Below the pieces are notes generated by a model. The model saw nothing but the letters and a program-made list of their open reading frames with translations, had not been told where the DNA came from and did no database searches. From Rhynchosporium graminicola (taxonomy: Eukaryota > Ascomycota > Leotiomycetes > Helotiales > Ploettnerulaceae), in contig FJUW01000081.1 of assembly GCA_900074885.1 (NCBI GenBank), forward strand, positions 1 through 64,000: a stretch of 64,000 bases of DNA, given 5' to 3'. Shown one piece after another: positions 1 to 14,006 of this stretch (positions within the stretch are counted from its first letter, which is position 1; each line of letters opens with the position of its first letter). The position numbers and the translations under genes are program-made.

Positions 1-3000
1 TAGATGATATAGATAAGCTCAGAGTTATATTAGATAATCTTTATAACGTACTTATTACGCTATAGGGAGATATACTAGTTATACGGAGATTCAGCTACCT
101 CTTCTTACTCTGGAAGGAGTTACTTAAGACGTATATTACGGAGTGCTTCTAGTCGAATACGAGAGTACTTACGGAGACGGATTTACGTCGACTTTACTAC
201 TGATTCGGACACCCCTTAGTAAGAAAGCTAGAAGATTTACTATAATAGGCCGGTTACGAGTATAACTCAGGGGTACTAAAGGAGCTTACTAAGCTCTATA
301 AGTACTACTAGCTATACGGAAGATCGCTAAGCAGATTTAAGTTTAAGCTCTACGATACTGATAATATATACTTTAATTACGAAGTAGTGATCGATATCAT
401 ATAACTAGACGGTCGGCAAGTCTTATATATAGTCGACTAAGGTACTACCTTTCAGAATAGAGGTTTTCTTACTAATATATCTGCAGAATACGTATAGAAC
501 CGATTTAAGTAGGTATAGATAGATACTTACCTTAGACTACCGGATTTTATTATTATAGACGCAGGTAAGTAATTTAAATCAAAAGAATTCGTATAGAGTA
601 CTAAGACAGAGGGTTCTATAGTTAAAGTTATACCTATAGAGGCTTACTACTCTATTAGCAAGGTAGAGAGATACTACGGCCCTCTAAAGAGAGCTTATAC
701 GATAATTCGTAAGGAATTACCGTACCTTAGTTAAGATATAGCACTATAGATAGTATTCTACGCAATCAACTATATTTCTGGACCTAGTGGAATTATACCT
801 GTTTTACTAGTATTTAGAGTATATCCTAGAATAATAGAGATAGACGTACCTTCGCTATTAGTCTCCTAACGAGCTATTGTACTTCATAAGGCTATAGAAG
901 AGATTCGCAAACTACGGAGTTATCAGTAAGTTAATAATACCTTGAATACTCGAAATAGACCTAGTTCTATAGTAGTGAGAGACCTTCTATTAAACTCTCT
1001 AGTACTAGTTTAGAGAGAGAAAGGCTTCTGGGATAGACTTTAGCTACTTATTTCTATAGACGGAGAGAACTACGTAGTAGAAATCGACAGCGGACTAATA
1101 ACCTTTCGCTCTATGTTAATTAAACTATAGTACGAAGAAGATATCGATTCTGACGAACTAGAGAGTATTATACTTGAAATTATACTCTTACTACCTCTTA
1201 TCTTACTCTTAGGAGTACTATCACTTAGTACTACTAAGTTAAATCGACTTATACTAGTACTAAAGAAGTAACCTTATCGAGATCGACGAAAGCTAATTCG
1301 ATTCAGAGATAATAATATTAAAGTTTACTTGAATTATATAGATGAATTATTTATTAGTTTCCTAGTAGTAGAATCTTAATACGCTATATTAAGATATAAG
1401 GAGATTAATAGTTTAATCGCTATAGGGATCTTTGAATTAGTCTATAAAGATGAATTGCTAGCCGGAGCTAAGGTCTTTAATACTAAATTTATCGACTAGA
1501 TAAAATTTAAGGGTATATAGAAGGCCTACGAGAAGTCTAAACTAGTTATATAGGCGTATAATAACTCTAGAAAGAACTAAGTACTTATTATATCACTAAC
1601 TATTTAACGAGTTAGCTAACGACTACTACTAGTATACGTAGTTATACACCCTGAGTTTAAGGTATATAGCCGTGATATTATATAAGCTTATACTTAGTCT
1701 ATATCATACCTAATACGTGACTTCTTCGTGCGCCCTCTAAAGGAGATTCTAGCTTAGCTATATTAGTTTTTGCGGTATATTAGGCCTATATATAGTATAC
1801 TAGAATCAGCGAACTATTAGTTCGGTATATACTATAGATATAAGGTCAAGAAGCTCCATATAGTACTATCGACGTTCGATATGTATCTACTGTCTGTTTC
1901 AGGTGAAGCTAGTATAGGAGCTCTTAGTCTTCAGATTAATAATACCTTCTTCGTCGGTAATAAGACCTTTATAGACGCAGAAGAGAGAGAGCTATAGAAA
2001 GCCGGATTCAAGTCGAACGAGAGAGAATAGTTAACTACTTTATACCTAATTGACTTCAATAGAGGTTATATTACCTTAGAAACTAATAGCTCTATTCGAC
2101 TGTCTTAATAATCGTACGATAAGACGTTAAGAATAATTAAGAAGGAACTAGTTAATCTTACTAACTCCTATGGAGGTATACGATAAGGTCTTACCTAAAT
2201 CGAGCAATTTACTACCTAGAGAGCTAGAGGTTTATACTTAGTAACTGTTTCTTAGCCGGAAGCTTCGTTTGATGTCTCTTTTACTACTTAAACTATGAAT
2301 CCGATAGAGAAAGACTTTAAGCTCTTAAATAAGAGAATCTTATAGTAAAAGCTTAACTATAGTAAAGGTCTCCGATATGTTAAATTAGATAAGAAGTCTC
2401 TTAAACTCGTTGTATTTACTGATAGTTTATTTACTAATTTAAAAGACTTCTACTCTCAAATTAGCTACGTCTATGTACTTATAGATAAGTATAATAAGGT
2501 AAACGTTATTTACTAGTCTTCGGTCTACTATAAGAGAGTTACTAGATCTATACTAGCCTCTGAACTATACGCTATATCAGAAGGTTTTGATATAGCCGGG
2601 GCTATTAAGACTACTATTAAGCAGATTATAGAGATTATAGTACTACTTTTAATTATAGTTACTGATTCTAAATCTTTATACGACTGCGTAGTACGACTTA
2701 ATACTATAAGAGAGAAGAGATTAATAATCGACCTTATATATCTACGTTAGGCGTACGAAAGAAAGGAGATATTAGAGGTGATTTAGGTAGTAGGGCCAGA
2801 TAACCCTACGGATGCGATAACTAAAACAAATTACAACGGAGCTTTAAAGGAGCTATTGTATACGAATCAATTAGTTATTAAGCCTATAGAATAGGTAGAT
2901 AGAGGGAATTTAGATGACTTGAAGCCGGAAGAGAGCCTATGAGGCGTTTAGTTCAGTTATCTAATCTTTGGACCTGATCACGTGGAAACCTGTATACTAC

Positions 3001-3297
3001 ATAATACTTCTACATAAGTAGTACTACGGTACTACTCTTACTAGAAGGCAAAAAGCGTTACTTTCATATAGAGAAGTAGATAGTTTAGAGCTACTTTAAA
3101 GTACTCCTAGTATTAGTCCATATATTAGTCTATAGTCATATATTAGTCGAGTATCTGCACCAGGGTTTAGCTAGCCAGATATATCTCCCTTACGGAGTCT
3201 CGACTACCTAGGAAAGACAACCACGATACAACAGATAATACTACTACTATTATTACTGTACTTTGGCTCACGCAGACTACTTGATTGTACGTACTAC
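1..3297 (+). mobile_element. RIP-degraded Copia (Ty1) retrotransposon remnant, 3' part
   Basis: Translating the plus strand across many stops shows Copia pol in its usual order. An integrase core with a DAGK-like start and a VERYYGPLKRAY-like segment lies near 560-740. Reverse transcriptase-like sequence lies around 1,440-2,150. A C-terminal RNase H domain lies at about 2,390-2,900 (segments like SQISYVYVL and SILASELYAI). After pol, about 2,950-3,297 has no coding character and is probably the 3' LTR; I could not prove its ends because the 5' copy is outside the window. Stops are mostly TAG/TAA where Gln is expected, as RIP would give. The junction near 3,298 falls inside the gag zinc knuckle of the next element, which suggests this Copia copy inserted into it. 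Confidence 0.8.
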
Positions 3298-6200
3298 GAC
3301 AGAGTGATACCAATAGTTATATTAAGCTAGATTACTTTAACTTACTTAAGGTTTAATTAATTAACGAATTTCCAGAAGAGGAAAGAGCAATCGAGGAAGC
3401 AGTAGAAGATATACTTTCCGAATCTGGACTAATACTAAGGGAAACGATAAGGCCTAAGTAAAAACTCCTTCTTAAGTCTACGTAAGTATAATCTCTCTAA
3501 TCTTAACTTTAACCCCCTAATAAGAGGTAAGTAATTTATATACCTAATTATAGTTAATATAAATAAGCTAAGAGTCTCTATAAATAGCTTAATCGATACC
3601 GGAGCGAACAGTTATCTATTTATTAATTGTACTCTTACTAGATAACTATCAGGGGCCCTTAGTATTAAAATCGAGCTATTACTCTATTCTATTCTAATAT
3701 ATAGTTTCTAATAGTCTATTAGAACTTATATTACTTATTTTATATATTTATACCTTTCTATTAATAGTAAGCGTATTTATAATTACTCTTTTATTCTCTT
3801 CGATTTAGGATAATAAGATATAATTATTAGTATTAAATAGATATAACGATTCTAAGTTAAGCTAGATATACTCTACTATAAGCTACTATAGTCGGAACGA
3901 TATCTAGCTACCTTCTGATATAAGAAGGAGATACTTATAATTCTACTACTTTATAAACTTAGTATTAATCGATCTTACTAAATCGATACTAATACGCAGG
4001 ACTCTGCTATAAACTAGCTAGATTAATACTAATTACCCTAAATAGTAGCGATATAGTATATTAATATATTATCTTTACTATTTAACTTATTTCTACTTAT
4101 CGCTAAGGAATCCGAATCCTTTTCCGCTCCGAATTTATCGAGAAAGGTACTTGCGCTAAAACTCTACTATAAGTGCTCCTCTCGACCTCTAAGGATCTAG
4201 AAACTAGTTCCGATTTACTAAATTAGTACTATAGCTTTTCACTTTAATATAAAATACGAAAGCTCTGAATTATTCTTTATTAGTATCTACGAGATAGATT
4301 ACCTCTTATAAGACTATCTAAATAGCGATTCCCCTGAGGATCCTAATACTAAATAACTTATAGCTAAAAAGCTACTAGAATAGTATTATACTCTTAAAGA
4401 GGCCTTTTCTAAGCGGGATTCTAATATTCTTCTATTATATTACTTATACGATTATAAAATTATTCTAGAAGAATTATTACTTAATATATATTCGCTTTTA
4501 TATTAGTAATCTATAGATAAATTATAAGTAACTAAAGAGTACCTTATAGAGAACTTAGATAAGGGATTTATCAAATCTAGCTAGAGTCCTTTCGTATTAC
4601 TCGTACTATTCGTTAAGAAGGCCGATAGAGGATTACGCTTTTATATTAATTATTATAAGCTTAATACGATCACTCGAAAGGATTTATACTTAATACTTAG
4701 GATCGATAAGCTCTTAACTCGAGTATCTAAAGTAGTAATTTTTACTAAACTAGATATCCGGGTAATATTTAACTATATCTATATAGACCCTAAATCAGAG
4801 GAATATATTATCTTCCGAACTTGCTTCAGATCTTATAAATATAAGGTATTACTTTTTAAGCTCTATAATAGACTTAGTATATACTAATAATATATAAATA
4901 ATATACTACTAGACTACTTAGATAACTTCTATATAGCTTACTTAGATAATATCCTTATATACTCGGAAACGCTCTAGGAATATAAGGAATATATTAAATT
5001 AGTATTATAATACTTAATAGATACTAGACTCTAAGTAGATATTAAGAAAAGTAAATTCTATATTACTCGGACTAAGTACCTTAGATATATTATTACTATT
5101 AATAGAATCGAGCCGGACCCCGAGAAAGTAGTACTATTAGTAGACTAGAAGTACTCCGAAACGGTAATAGCTATAAAATCTTTCTTAGGATTCTATAGTT
5201 TCTATTATTAATTTATTCAGAACTTTAGCCTTATTACTAAACCTCTCTTAATACTTACTAGGCCTATAGTAGTATAGAATTTCACTAATAATTATAAGAA
5301 ATCCTTTAACGATTTATATTAATAGCTACTATTAGTATAGAAACTATACTATTTCGACTCTAAATTATAGATTAAACTAGAAACTAATACTTCCGATAGT
5401 ATAATAGCTAGAGTTATCTTCTAATTATATAAAGATAATTAGTAGTATCTAATTAGATTCTACTCTTATATTCTTAATAGATACGAATTAAACTAGAAGA
5501 TCTATAATAAGGAATTATACGCTATTATTAAGTCTTTCCGGAAATAGAGACCGGAACTCATATCTCTACGATATTATATTAGCGTGTATATAGACTATCG
5601 ATCCTTAGAATACTTTATAACTACTAAGGTCCTAACTAGTAAGTAAGCTAAATAGATAGAATTCCTTTTCGAATTTAACTTCTAAATTATATATATACTT
5701 AGTAAAGATAATACTAAAGCTAATATCCTTAGCTATAGGGAATAAGACCTAAGGATATAGGAATAATAGAAATAGGATAGTAGATCTCAGGTTTTATTAC
5801 CTCTAGACTACTTAGACCTTAGGATTAATACGGAACTAGCTAAATATTATATTAATTAAATTAGTTATATATACCTAATATCGCTAAGGACTAATATACT
5901 ATTGGAACTTATATATAACTCCTTTAATTTAATCGAGAAACTATACTAATTTAACTAAGAATTATTCTCTAATAAACAGAAGGTATTAGGAAATAGCTAT
6001 ACTATTAATAATAGCTTACTACTATATAATAGTTATCTATACGTATAACGCTATACCCTGCTATATACTCGTTTAATTAGCGAAATCCACGATTAAGTTT
6101 CTTCCGCTTATCTAAATACTTATAAGACTACTGAAATAATTTCTACTTATTACTACTAGAAAGGACTTATATTAGATATAAAATAATATACTCGTAATTA

Positions 6201-7953
6201 CTGCTCTTATTAATACTCTTATCCGAAGTAGATAAAATAATAAGGATTCCTCTACTTATTACTAGTACTTAGCTAGCTTATATAGTACTTAGCTATAGAT
6301 TTTAAGGACTTCCTGCCTAATAACTAGAGGTTTAATAAGATATTAGTATTTATTGATTACTTAGAGAAGGACTCTATATCAATACTATACTACTCTAATA
6401 TCGATACCCGCGGGATAGTAATATTATTTATCTAATAGATATATCGTTTCGGATATACTCCTAACTTAATTATATCTAACTGAGGAGCTTAGTTTATCTT
6501 ATCCTTCTAGTAAGAGTTTTACTATATAATTAGAGTTAAGGTTAAGCTCTCTACCTCTTTCTACTAGTAAACCGACAGATAAATAGAGATTATAAACTAG
6601 TATATTAATTAATACCTTAGACTTTTTATTAATTACTACTAGAGTAACTAGAGCGAACTATTACTAATAATAGACCGCGCTTAAGTAACCTTACCTTATG
6701 ATTCTATTAGTATAGCGCTATATACTCTTAAATATAATATATTATTACGGAATAGCTAGGATTAGAAGTAACTTACTATATCGATACTATAAGAGAAGCT
6801 TAACTATACTAATACTAAATCCTTAGCTAAACGTGCTAAATCTGCTATCGAGGTTATAAAAGCTAATATACTAGCTACTTAGTAAAGGATAAGCGCTATA
6901 ACTAACCCGAAATAGCGTAATATTAACTAGGAAGTTGAAAATAAGATATTTCTCTCTATAAGGAACCTTAAGAATTACTAGCTAAGTAAGAAGCTATCTA
7001 GCCTCTAAGTAGGACTATACTAGGTCCTAGCTAAGATCAGATACTCCTATAAGCTAGATTTACTCTCTAGATCTTCTATATATAATATATTCGCCTTCGA
7101 ATTACTCTTTAAGGACCCGGACGACCTGTTACTAAGCTAAGAGCTACTAAACTTACCCCTAGAGGTTATCGCTACTTAAGAAGAGTAGAAGTTATAAGAT
7201 ATACTCGCTATATAGCTCCTAAGAGATAATCTGAAGTATTAAGTTAGCTAGCTAGGATATAACTCGGACTTAACTTAGTATAACGCTTCTGACTTAATAG
7301 GTACTCTATATAAGCTTAGAGACTTCTATACTATTAACTTAAGTAAACCTAGACTTTCGCGTAAACTAGATTAATAGATTAAGACTTAAGAAGATAGAAT
7401 AGATAACTATAGTTACTTAGAGGATAATAAACTATTATAGTTATTAGTATTAAAAATTTATTACTAAGGATAATCCCCTGATTATACTCTATAATAACGC
7501 TATATCTAAAACTCTACTTCCTCTATTATCTCTACTTTACTAGCTTTCTCCTCTAAGTTCTCTAGAGCTTCTAGTAAATCTAGAATATCTAGAATCAGAG
7601 TTACTATATCTAACTCCTTACTTAAATTTACTAATATAGCTCTAGTAGTAGACCGAGTATAATAGCTAATCCTACGGGCTTTCTTCTTTAGAGAGGTTCC
7701 GGGAGTATCTAGATCTAACGCTATCTCTAAACTAGAAGGCAAATTCCTTTTTCCTTTAGTATTAGATATCTTAGCTTTAAATATAGCTTTCTTCGCAAAT
7801 TCCTATATAATACTATTTAACTCCTTTATTTACTTTAATACTATTTATACTATTAACTTAGATTTCGCTAAATCTACTATTAGAAGATCTAAATCTTATA
7901 TTATATTAGTATTATACTAGTATCTAAAGGTTTAAGGATCTTAACTTACTATC
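3298..7953 (+). mobile_element. Outer chromovirus (Ty3/gypsy) copy, left part, 5'-truncated
   Basis: This is collinear with about 9,805-14,455 of the inner copy. It starts inside the gag zinc knuckle and runs through the aspartic protease (LIDTGANSYLFIN at about 3,590-3,630, active-site DTGA intact), reverse transcriptase (LRFYINYYKLN at about 4,630), RNase H, integrase with HHCC-like and catalytic parts (about 6,080-6,700) and a C-terminal chromodomain (about 7,170-7,340). It is full of stops and not functional. An antisense frame overlaps its end. The element is interrupted at 7,953 by the inner copy and resumes at 15,731. The 5' LTR and most of gag are missing. Confidence 0.9.
7949..7953. 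other. Target-site duplication CTATC, left copy
   Basis: CTATC lies directly before the inner chromovirus and again directly after it at 15,731-15,735. Removing the element and one copy restores the outer element: acttactatc joins ttaataaactc, matching acttattacc-ttaataaactc in the inner copy. Confidence 0.95.
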
Positions 7954-8221
7954 TGTGACGATAGCTCACCTGAATATTATATGAGAAGAAGGATAGATAC
8001 TAGGGCCCAAGTTCATAGGTATCCCGGCAGAACTAGTGTCCGACTCGGTATAGTATCGGGCTAGTACCGGTATATATATATAAGGTACCTTATACTCTAT
8101 CTCTCTTCTTCTTCCTTCCTTATCTTTTTATTTCTTTCGTAGTAGACTATATAAGATCGCTCTTAGCCTCCCTACTCGTTTATTCTTACTTATATACTAC
8201 CTTAAGTCTTATGTCGTTATA
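7954..8221 (+). repeat. 5' LTR of inner chromovirus (268 bp)
   Basis: It begins TGTGACGATAGC and ends TGTCGTTATA, and is the same length as the copies at 15,463-15,730 and 16,734-17,001. A TATA tract at 8,071-8,082 is followed about 40 bp later by ATCTTTTTATTT (8,122-8,133), the likely transcript start, which pairs with the primer-binding site just after the LTR. Confidence 0.95.
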
Positions 8222-8223
8222 TT

Positions 8224-8235
8224 AAATAAAAAGAT
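8224..8235 (+). promoter_or_regulatory. Self-priming primer-binding site
   Basis: AAATAAAAAGAT, two bases after the 5' LTR, is the exact reverse complement of ATCTTTTTATTT at 8,122-8,133 within the LTR. In the Tf1/sushi group the 5' end of the element's own mRNA folds back to prime reverse transcription; this arrangement fits that mechanism. I saw no tRNA-type site here. Confidence 0.7.
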
Positions 8236-8329
8236 TAAGATAGCCGGAGATAGCTTACTATAATATCTTATTACTAAGTTAGTTATTCGATAACTACTCG
8301 TATATAGCCGAGATACTAGAGATCTCTCG

Positions 8330-9840
8330 GATAACTATGAATTAGGGTTTAATTTAGCTTATCGCAAATAGTATAATAGAAGAGGTTTTCGCTAACGCTC
8401 CTTTAATAACTCTCTTAGTATAAAGGAATTATAGATAGATTTTAAAGAAGGTATAATAAATACCCCGGAACTTTAACCTCTATATATCGCTGCTAAAATA
8501 GCCCTAATATACTCCTTTTTAAGCTACTATTATAGCTCTTAACTAATAAACTAGAGACTCCTCTAGTTCTAGGGGAACTTAACGCGATTCCCCTTGCTCT
8601 ACCTCTAAACCTAATCTATTATACTCTTCCTTACCTTAAACGTCTCTTACTCTAGAGAATATTTATACCTTATTAAGGAAGTACCGACTAAGAGGGAAAG
8701 GAAAATAAAAGCGAAATTCACTAGGAGTATAATCGCTAAGTACTCCTACTACTATAAGTAACTCGAACCTGATCTATTCCCTCTTATAATAATTAGCGGA
8801 CTAAGAGGAAAAGAATAACTCTCTAGAAGATACTATAGATAGATTAATCTCCGTATAAGATAGGTTCCTTATAGAGGTCTCTCGCTTATCTTCGACTCTC
8901 CTACTAGAACTAATACTATAATCTCCGCGTATAGTAAAGTTTAATAACTTAATAAACTCTATTCCGATATATAGTACCGAGAGAGAGGATATTATTCCTA
9001 ATAAACTATCTCTCTCTCTTAGCGCTAAATCGGTAGAGTCACGCCCTAGGAAGTCTTATCTTACTAAGAAGATCCTGCCCCTAGATAATAGATCGGACCT
9101 TACCTTCCTCTAATAGAGAGTATCGATATAAGACCGGCTAGCTATAAACGCCGACTACTACCTTACGGACTTCTCTTAGCGTATTCTTATATAGGAGCTA
9201 GTTACTAGATTAACTAAAGAGTATCTTACGCTTTAGTACTTTACTAATAAGTTTAAAACTAGCGATAAAATAATCTCCTTATTAGAGGAGAACTTTCTTA
9301 CTAGTTTAGAGGAAGATAACTACTATAACGCTTTCTACTACTTAGAAATATAATAACCTAGCTATATACGCGAGACTTTCGCCGAGTTTCGTAGTCGATT
9401 TTAAAGCGCTATTATCTAAGGTAAGGTTGAAAAGAAGGAGTAGTTCTTTTATATATAAGATAAGATTATATTATCCTTATACGCTTTAACTCTTATTATT
9501 AAACTAATATAGAATAAGGACTACGCTTCTATAGTTAGATCCTTACTTTCTTTTGATACTAAGTGTCGCTATAACTCAGAACGTACCTATCCCGAGAAAG
9601 CTACTGCCTAGGTATAGTACTATAAGCTTACTATTATTACTGCGACTACTACTAGTTCTACCTCTTACTAGTCCTTAAGCTCAGCTCCTCGATAAACTAC
9701 TCCCGTACTATATATACGTACCTCTACCCCGGTATAGTCTAGTACTCCCTCCGCGCTAAAACGCCCTGCTACCTCGACCGGAGAACTCCTTAGGTATTAT
9801 AGTTATAGATAGCTCGGTTATATTAAGCTAGACTGCTCTA
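8330..9840 (+). pseudogene. gag of inner chromovirus, degenerate, with zinc knuckle
   Basis: Plus-strand frames between the leader and protease retain gag-like stretches broken by stops. At the 3' end (9,795-9,836) a CCHC knuckle is recognisable by spacing. Its first two Cys codons and the His codon now read TAT (Tyr), the last Cys is kept (TGC), and a Gln codon is TAG. Each change is one C-to-T or G-to-A step in a CpA/TpG context. The start is uncertain. Confidence 0.7.
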
Positions 9841-9899
9841 ACCCGCCTAAGGTTTAATTAATTAACGAATTTCCAGAAGAGGATTAAGTAACTAAGGAA

Positions 9900-12800
9900 G
9901 TAGTAGAAGATATACCTTCCGAATCTGGACTAATACTAGAGGGAAATAATAAGGCTTAGGTAAAAACTCCTTCCTAGGTCTATATAAGTATAATCTCTCT
10001 AATCTAGACCTTAACTCCTTAATAGGAGGTAAGTAATTCATATACCCGACTATAGTTAATATAAATAGGCTAAGAGTCTCTATAAATAGCTTAATTAATA
10101 CTAGAGCGAATAGTTATCTATTTATTAATCGTACTCTTACCGGATAACTATTAGGGGCCCTTAGTATTAAAATCGAGCTACTACTTTATTCTATTCTAAT
10201 ACGTAGTTTCTAATAGTCTATTAGAACTTATATTACCTATTTTATATGTTTATACCTTTCTATTAATAATAGGCGTATTTATAACTACTCTTTTATTCTC
10301 CTCGATTTGGGATAGTAAGATATAATTATTAATATTAAATAGATACGACGATTTCAGGTTAAGCTAGATATACTCTATTATAAGCTACTATAGTCGGAAT
10401 ACTATCTAGCTACCCTCTGATACGATAAGGAGATAATTATAACTTTACCGCCTTATAAACTTAGTATTAATCGATCTTACTAAATCGATACTAACGCGCG
10501 GGACTTAGCTATAAACTAGCTAGATTAATACCGATTATACTAAATAGTAGTAATATAGTATATTAATATATTATCCTTACCCTTTAACTTATTTCCGCTT
10601 ATTACTAAGGAATCCGAACTCCTTTCTGCTCCGAATTCATCGAGAAAAGTACTTGCGCCGAAACTCTATTATAAGTACTTCTCTTAACCTCTAAGGATCT
10701 AGAAACTAGTTCCGATTTACTAAATTAGTACTATAGCTTTTTATTTTAATATAAAATATAAAAGTTCTGAATTATTCTTTACTAATATCTATAAGATAGA
10801 CCGCTTCTTATAAGACTATCTAAATAGCGACTCTCCTGAGGATCCTAATACTAAATAACTCGTAGCCGAAAAGCTACTAGAATAGTACTATACCCTTAAG
10901 GAAGCCTTTTCGAAGCGGGATTCTAATATTCTTCTGCTATATCGCTTATACGATTATAAAATTATTCTAGAAGAACTATTACATAACGTATATTCGCTCT
11001 TATATTAGTAATCTATAGACGAATTATAAGTAACTAAGGAGTATCTTATAGAGAACTTAGATAAGGGATTTATCGAATCTAGCTAAAGTCCCTTTATATT
11101 ACTTATACTATTCGTTAAGAAGGCCGATAGAGGATTACGCTTCTGTATCGACTATCGTAAGCTTAATACGATCACTCGAAAGGATTCCTACCTAATACTT
11201 AGGATCGATAAGCTCTTAACTTATATATCTAAAGTAGTAATCTTTACTAAACTAGATATCCGGGCAGTATTTAACTGTATTTATATAGACCCTGAATCCG
11301 AGGAGTATACTACCTTCCGAACCCGCTTCGGATCTTATAAATATAAAGTATTACCTTTCGGGCTCTATAATAGACTTAGTACGTACTAGCGATATATAAA
11401 TAATATACTACTAGACTACTTAGATAATTTCTATATAGCTTATCTAGATAATATCCTTATATACTCGGAAACGCTCTAGGAATATAAGGAATACGTTAAA
11501 TTAGTACTACGATACTTAATAGATACCGGACTTTAAGTAGATATTAAGAAAAGCGAATTCTATATTACTTAGACTAAATACCTTAGATATATTATTACTA
11601 CTAACGGAATTAAGCTAGATCCCGAGAAAGTAGTATTATTAGTAGACTAGAAGTACCCCGAAACGGTAATAGCTATGAAATCTTTCTTAGGATTCTATAG
11701 GTTCTACTATTAATTTATTCGGAATTTCGGCCTTATCGCTAAACCTCTCTTAGTACTTACTCGGCCTATAGTACTATGGAATTTCACTAACGATTATAAG
11801 AAGTCTTTCGACGATTTATATTAATAGTTACTATCGGTATAGAAACTATATTATTTCGACCCTGAATTATAAACTAAACTAGAAACTAATACTTCTAATA
11901 GTATAATAGCTAGAGTTATCTTCTAATTATATAAAGATAACTAGTAGTATCTAATTAGATTCTACTCCTATATTCTTAATAGATATAAACTAAACTAGAA
12001 GATCTACGATAAGGAGCTATACGCTATTATTAAGTCTTTCCGGAAATAGAGACCGGAACTTATATCTCTACGATACTATACTAGCGTATATACGAACTAT
12101 TAATCCTTAGAATACTTTATAACTACTAAGGTCCTAACTAGTAAGTAAGCTAGATAAATAGAATTCCTTTCCGAATTCAATTTTCAAATTATATATATAC
12201 TTAGTAAAGATAATACTAAAGCTAATATCCTTAGCTATAAGGAATAAGATCTAAGGATATAAGAATAATAGAAATAGGATAGTAGATCTCGGGTTTTATT
12301 ACCTCTAGACTACTTAGACCTTAGGATTAACGCGGAACTAGCTAAGTATTATATCAATCAAATTAGTTATATATGCCTAATATCGCTAGGGACTAATACG
12401 CTACCGGAACCTGTATATAATTCTTTTGATTTAATCGAGAAGCTATACTAATTTAACTAAGAATTATTCTCTAATAAATAGAATATATTAGGAGATAGCT
12501 ATACTATTAATAATAGTTTACTACTTTATAATAGTTATCTATACGTATAACGCTATACCCTGCTATATACCTATTTAATTAGCGAAGTCTATAATTAAGT
12601 TTCTTCCGCTTATCTAAATGCTCGTAAGACCGCCGAAATAATTTCTACCTATTATTACTAGAAAGGACTTATATCGGATATAAAATAGTACACTTATAAT
12701 TGCCGCTCTTATTAGTACTCTTATCCGAAGCAAACGAAATAATAAGGATTCCTCTACCTATTACCGGTGCCTAGCTACTTTATATAGTACCTAGCTATAG

Positions 12801-13860
12801 ATTTTAAGGATTTCCTGCCTAATAACTAAGGATTTAATAGGATATTAGTATTTATTAACTACCTAGGGAAGGACTCCGTATCGATACTATACTACTATAA
12901 TATCGATACCCGCAGGATAGTAATATTATTTATTTAATAGATATATTATTTCGGATATACTCCTGAGTTAATTATATTCGACTAAGGAGCTTAGTTAGTC
13001 TTATCCTTCTAGTAAGAGTTTTACTATATAATTAGAGTTAAGGTTAAGCTCTCTACCTCTTTCTACTAGTAAACCGACAGATAAATAGAGATTATAAATT
13101 AGTATATTAACTAACGCCTTAGACCTTTTATTAATTACTACTAGAGTAACTAGGGCGAACTACTACTAATAATAAACCGCGCTTAAGTAACCCTACCTTA
13201 CGACTCTATCAGTATAGCGCTATATACCTTTAAATATAGTATATTACTACGGAATAGCTAGGACTAGAAGTAACTTACCGGATCGATACCGTAAGAGAAG
13301 CTTAATTATACTAATACTAAATCCTTAGCTAAACGTACTAAATCCGCTATCGAGGTTATAAAAGCTAATATACTAGCTACTTAGTATAAGATAAGCGCTA
13401 TAACTGACTCGAAACGGCGTAGTATTAACTAGGAAGTTAGAGATAAGGTATTTCTCTCTATAAGGAACCTTAAGAATTACTAGCTAAGTAAGAAGTTATC
13501 TAGTCTCTAGGTAGGACTATACTAGGTCCTAGCTAAGATCAGATACTCCTATAAGCTAGATTTACCCCCGGGATCTTCTATTTATAATATATTCGCTCCC
13601 GAATTACTTTTTAAGGACCCGGACGACTTATTACTAAGCTAGGAGTTATAAAACTTACCCCCGGAGGTTATTACTACTTAAGAAGAGTAAGAGTTATAAG
13701 ATATACTCGCTATATAGCTCCTAAGAGGTAATCTGAAGTATTAAGTTAGCTAGCTAAGCTATAACTCGGACCTAACTTAGTATAACGCTTCCGACCTAAT
13801 AAGTACTCTATATAAGCTTAGAGACTTCTATACTACTAACTTAAGTAAACCTAGACCTCT
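9900..13860 (+). pseudogene. pol of inner chromovirus (PR-RT-RH-IN-chromodomain), degenerate
   Basis: The polyprotein can be followed in the plus frame through all domains. Active-site damage is visible: the protease DTG reads NTR near 10,090, and the reverse transcriptase YLDD box reads YLDN (11,441-11,452). The chromodomain includes the ANASDLIGTLYKLRDF-like tail typical of chromoviruses near 13,780-13,835. In this element class the chromodomain targets integration to modified chromatin. Many TAG/TAA stops remain. Confidence 0.9.
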
Positions 13861-14006
13861 ATATAAACTAGATTAGTAGATTAAGGCCTAAGAAGACGGA
13901 ATAAATAACTATAGTTACTTAGAGGATAATAAGCTATTATAGTTATTAGTATCAGAATTTATTACTAGGAATAATCTCCTGATTATACTCTGTAATAACG
14001 CTATAT

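Noticed and set aside
7506..7742. Independent small gene on the minus strand
   Set aside because: It recurs at 14,007-14,243 in the other copy and continues upstream through Gln-type stops, so it is the end of the element's antisense frame, not a separate gene.
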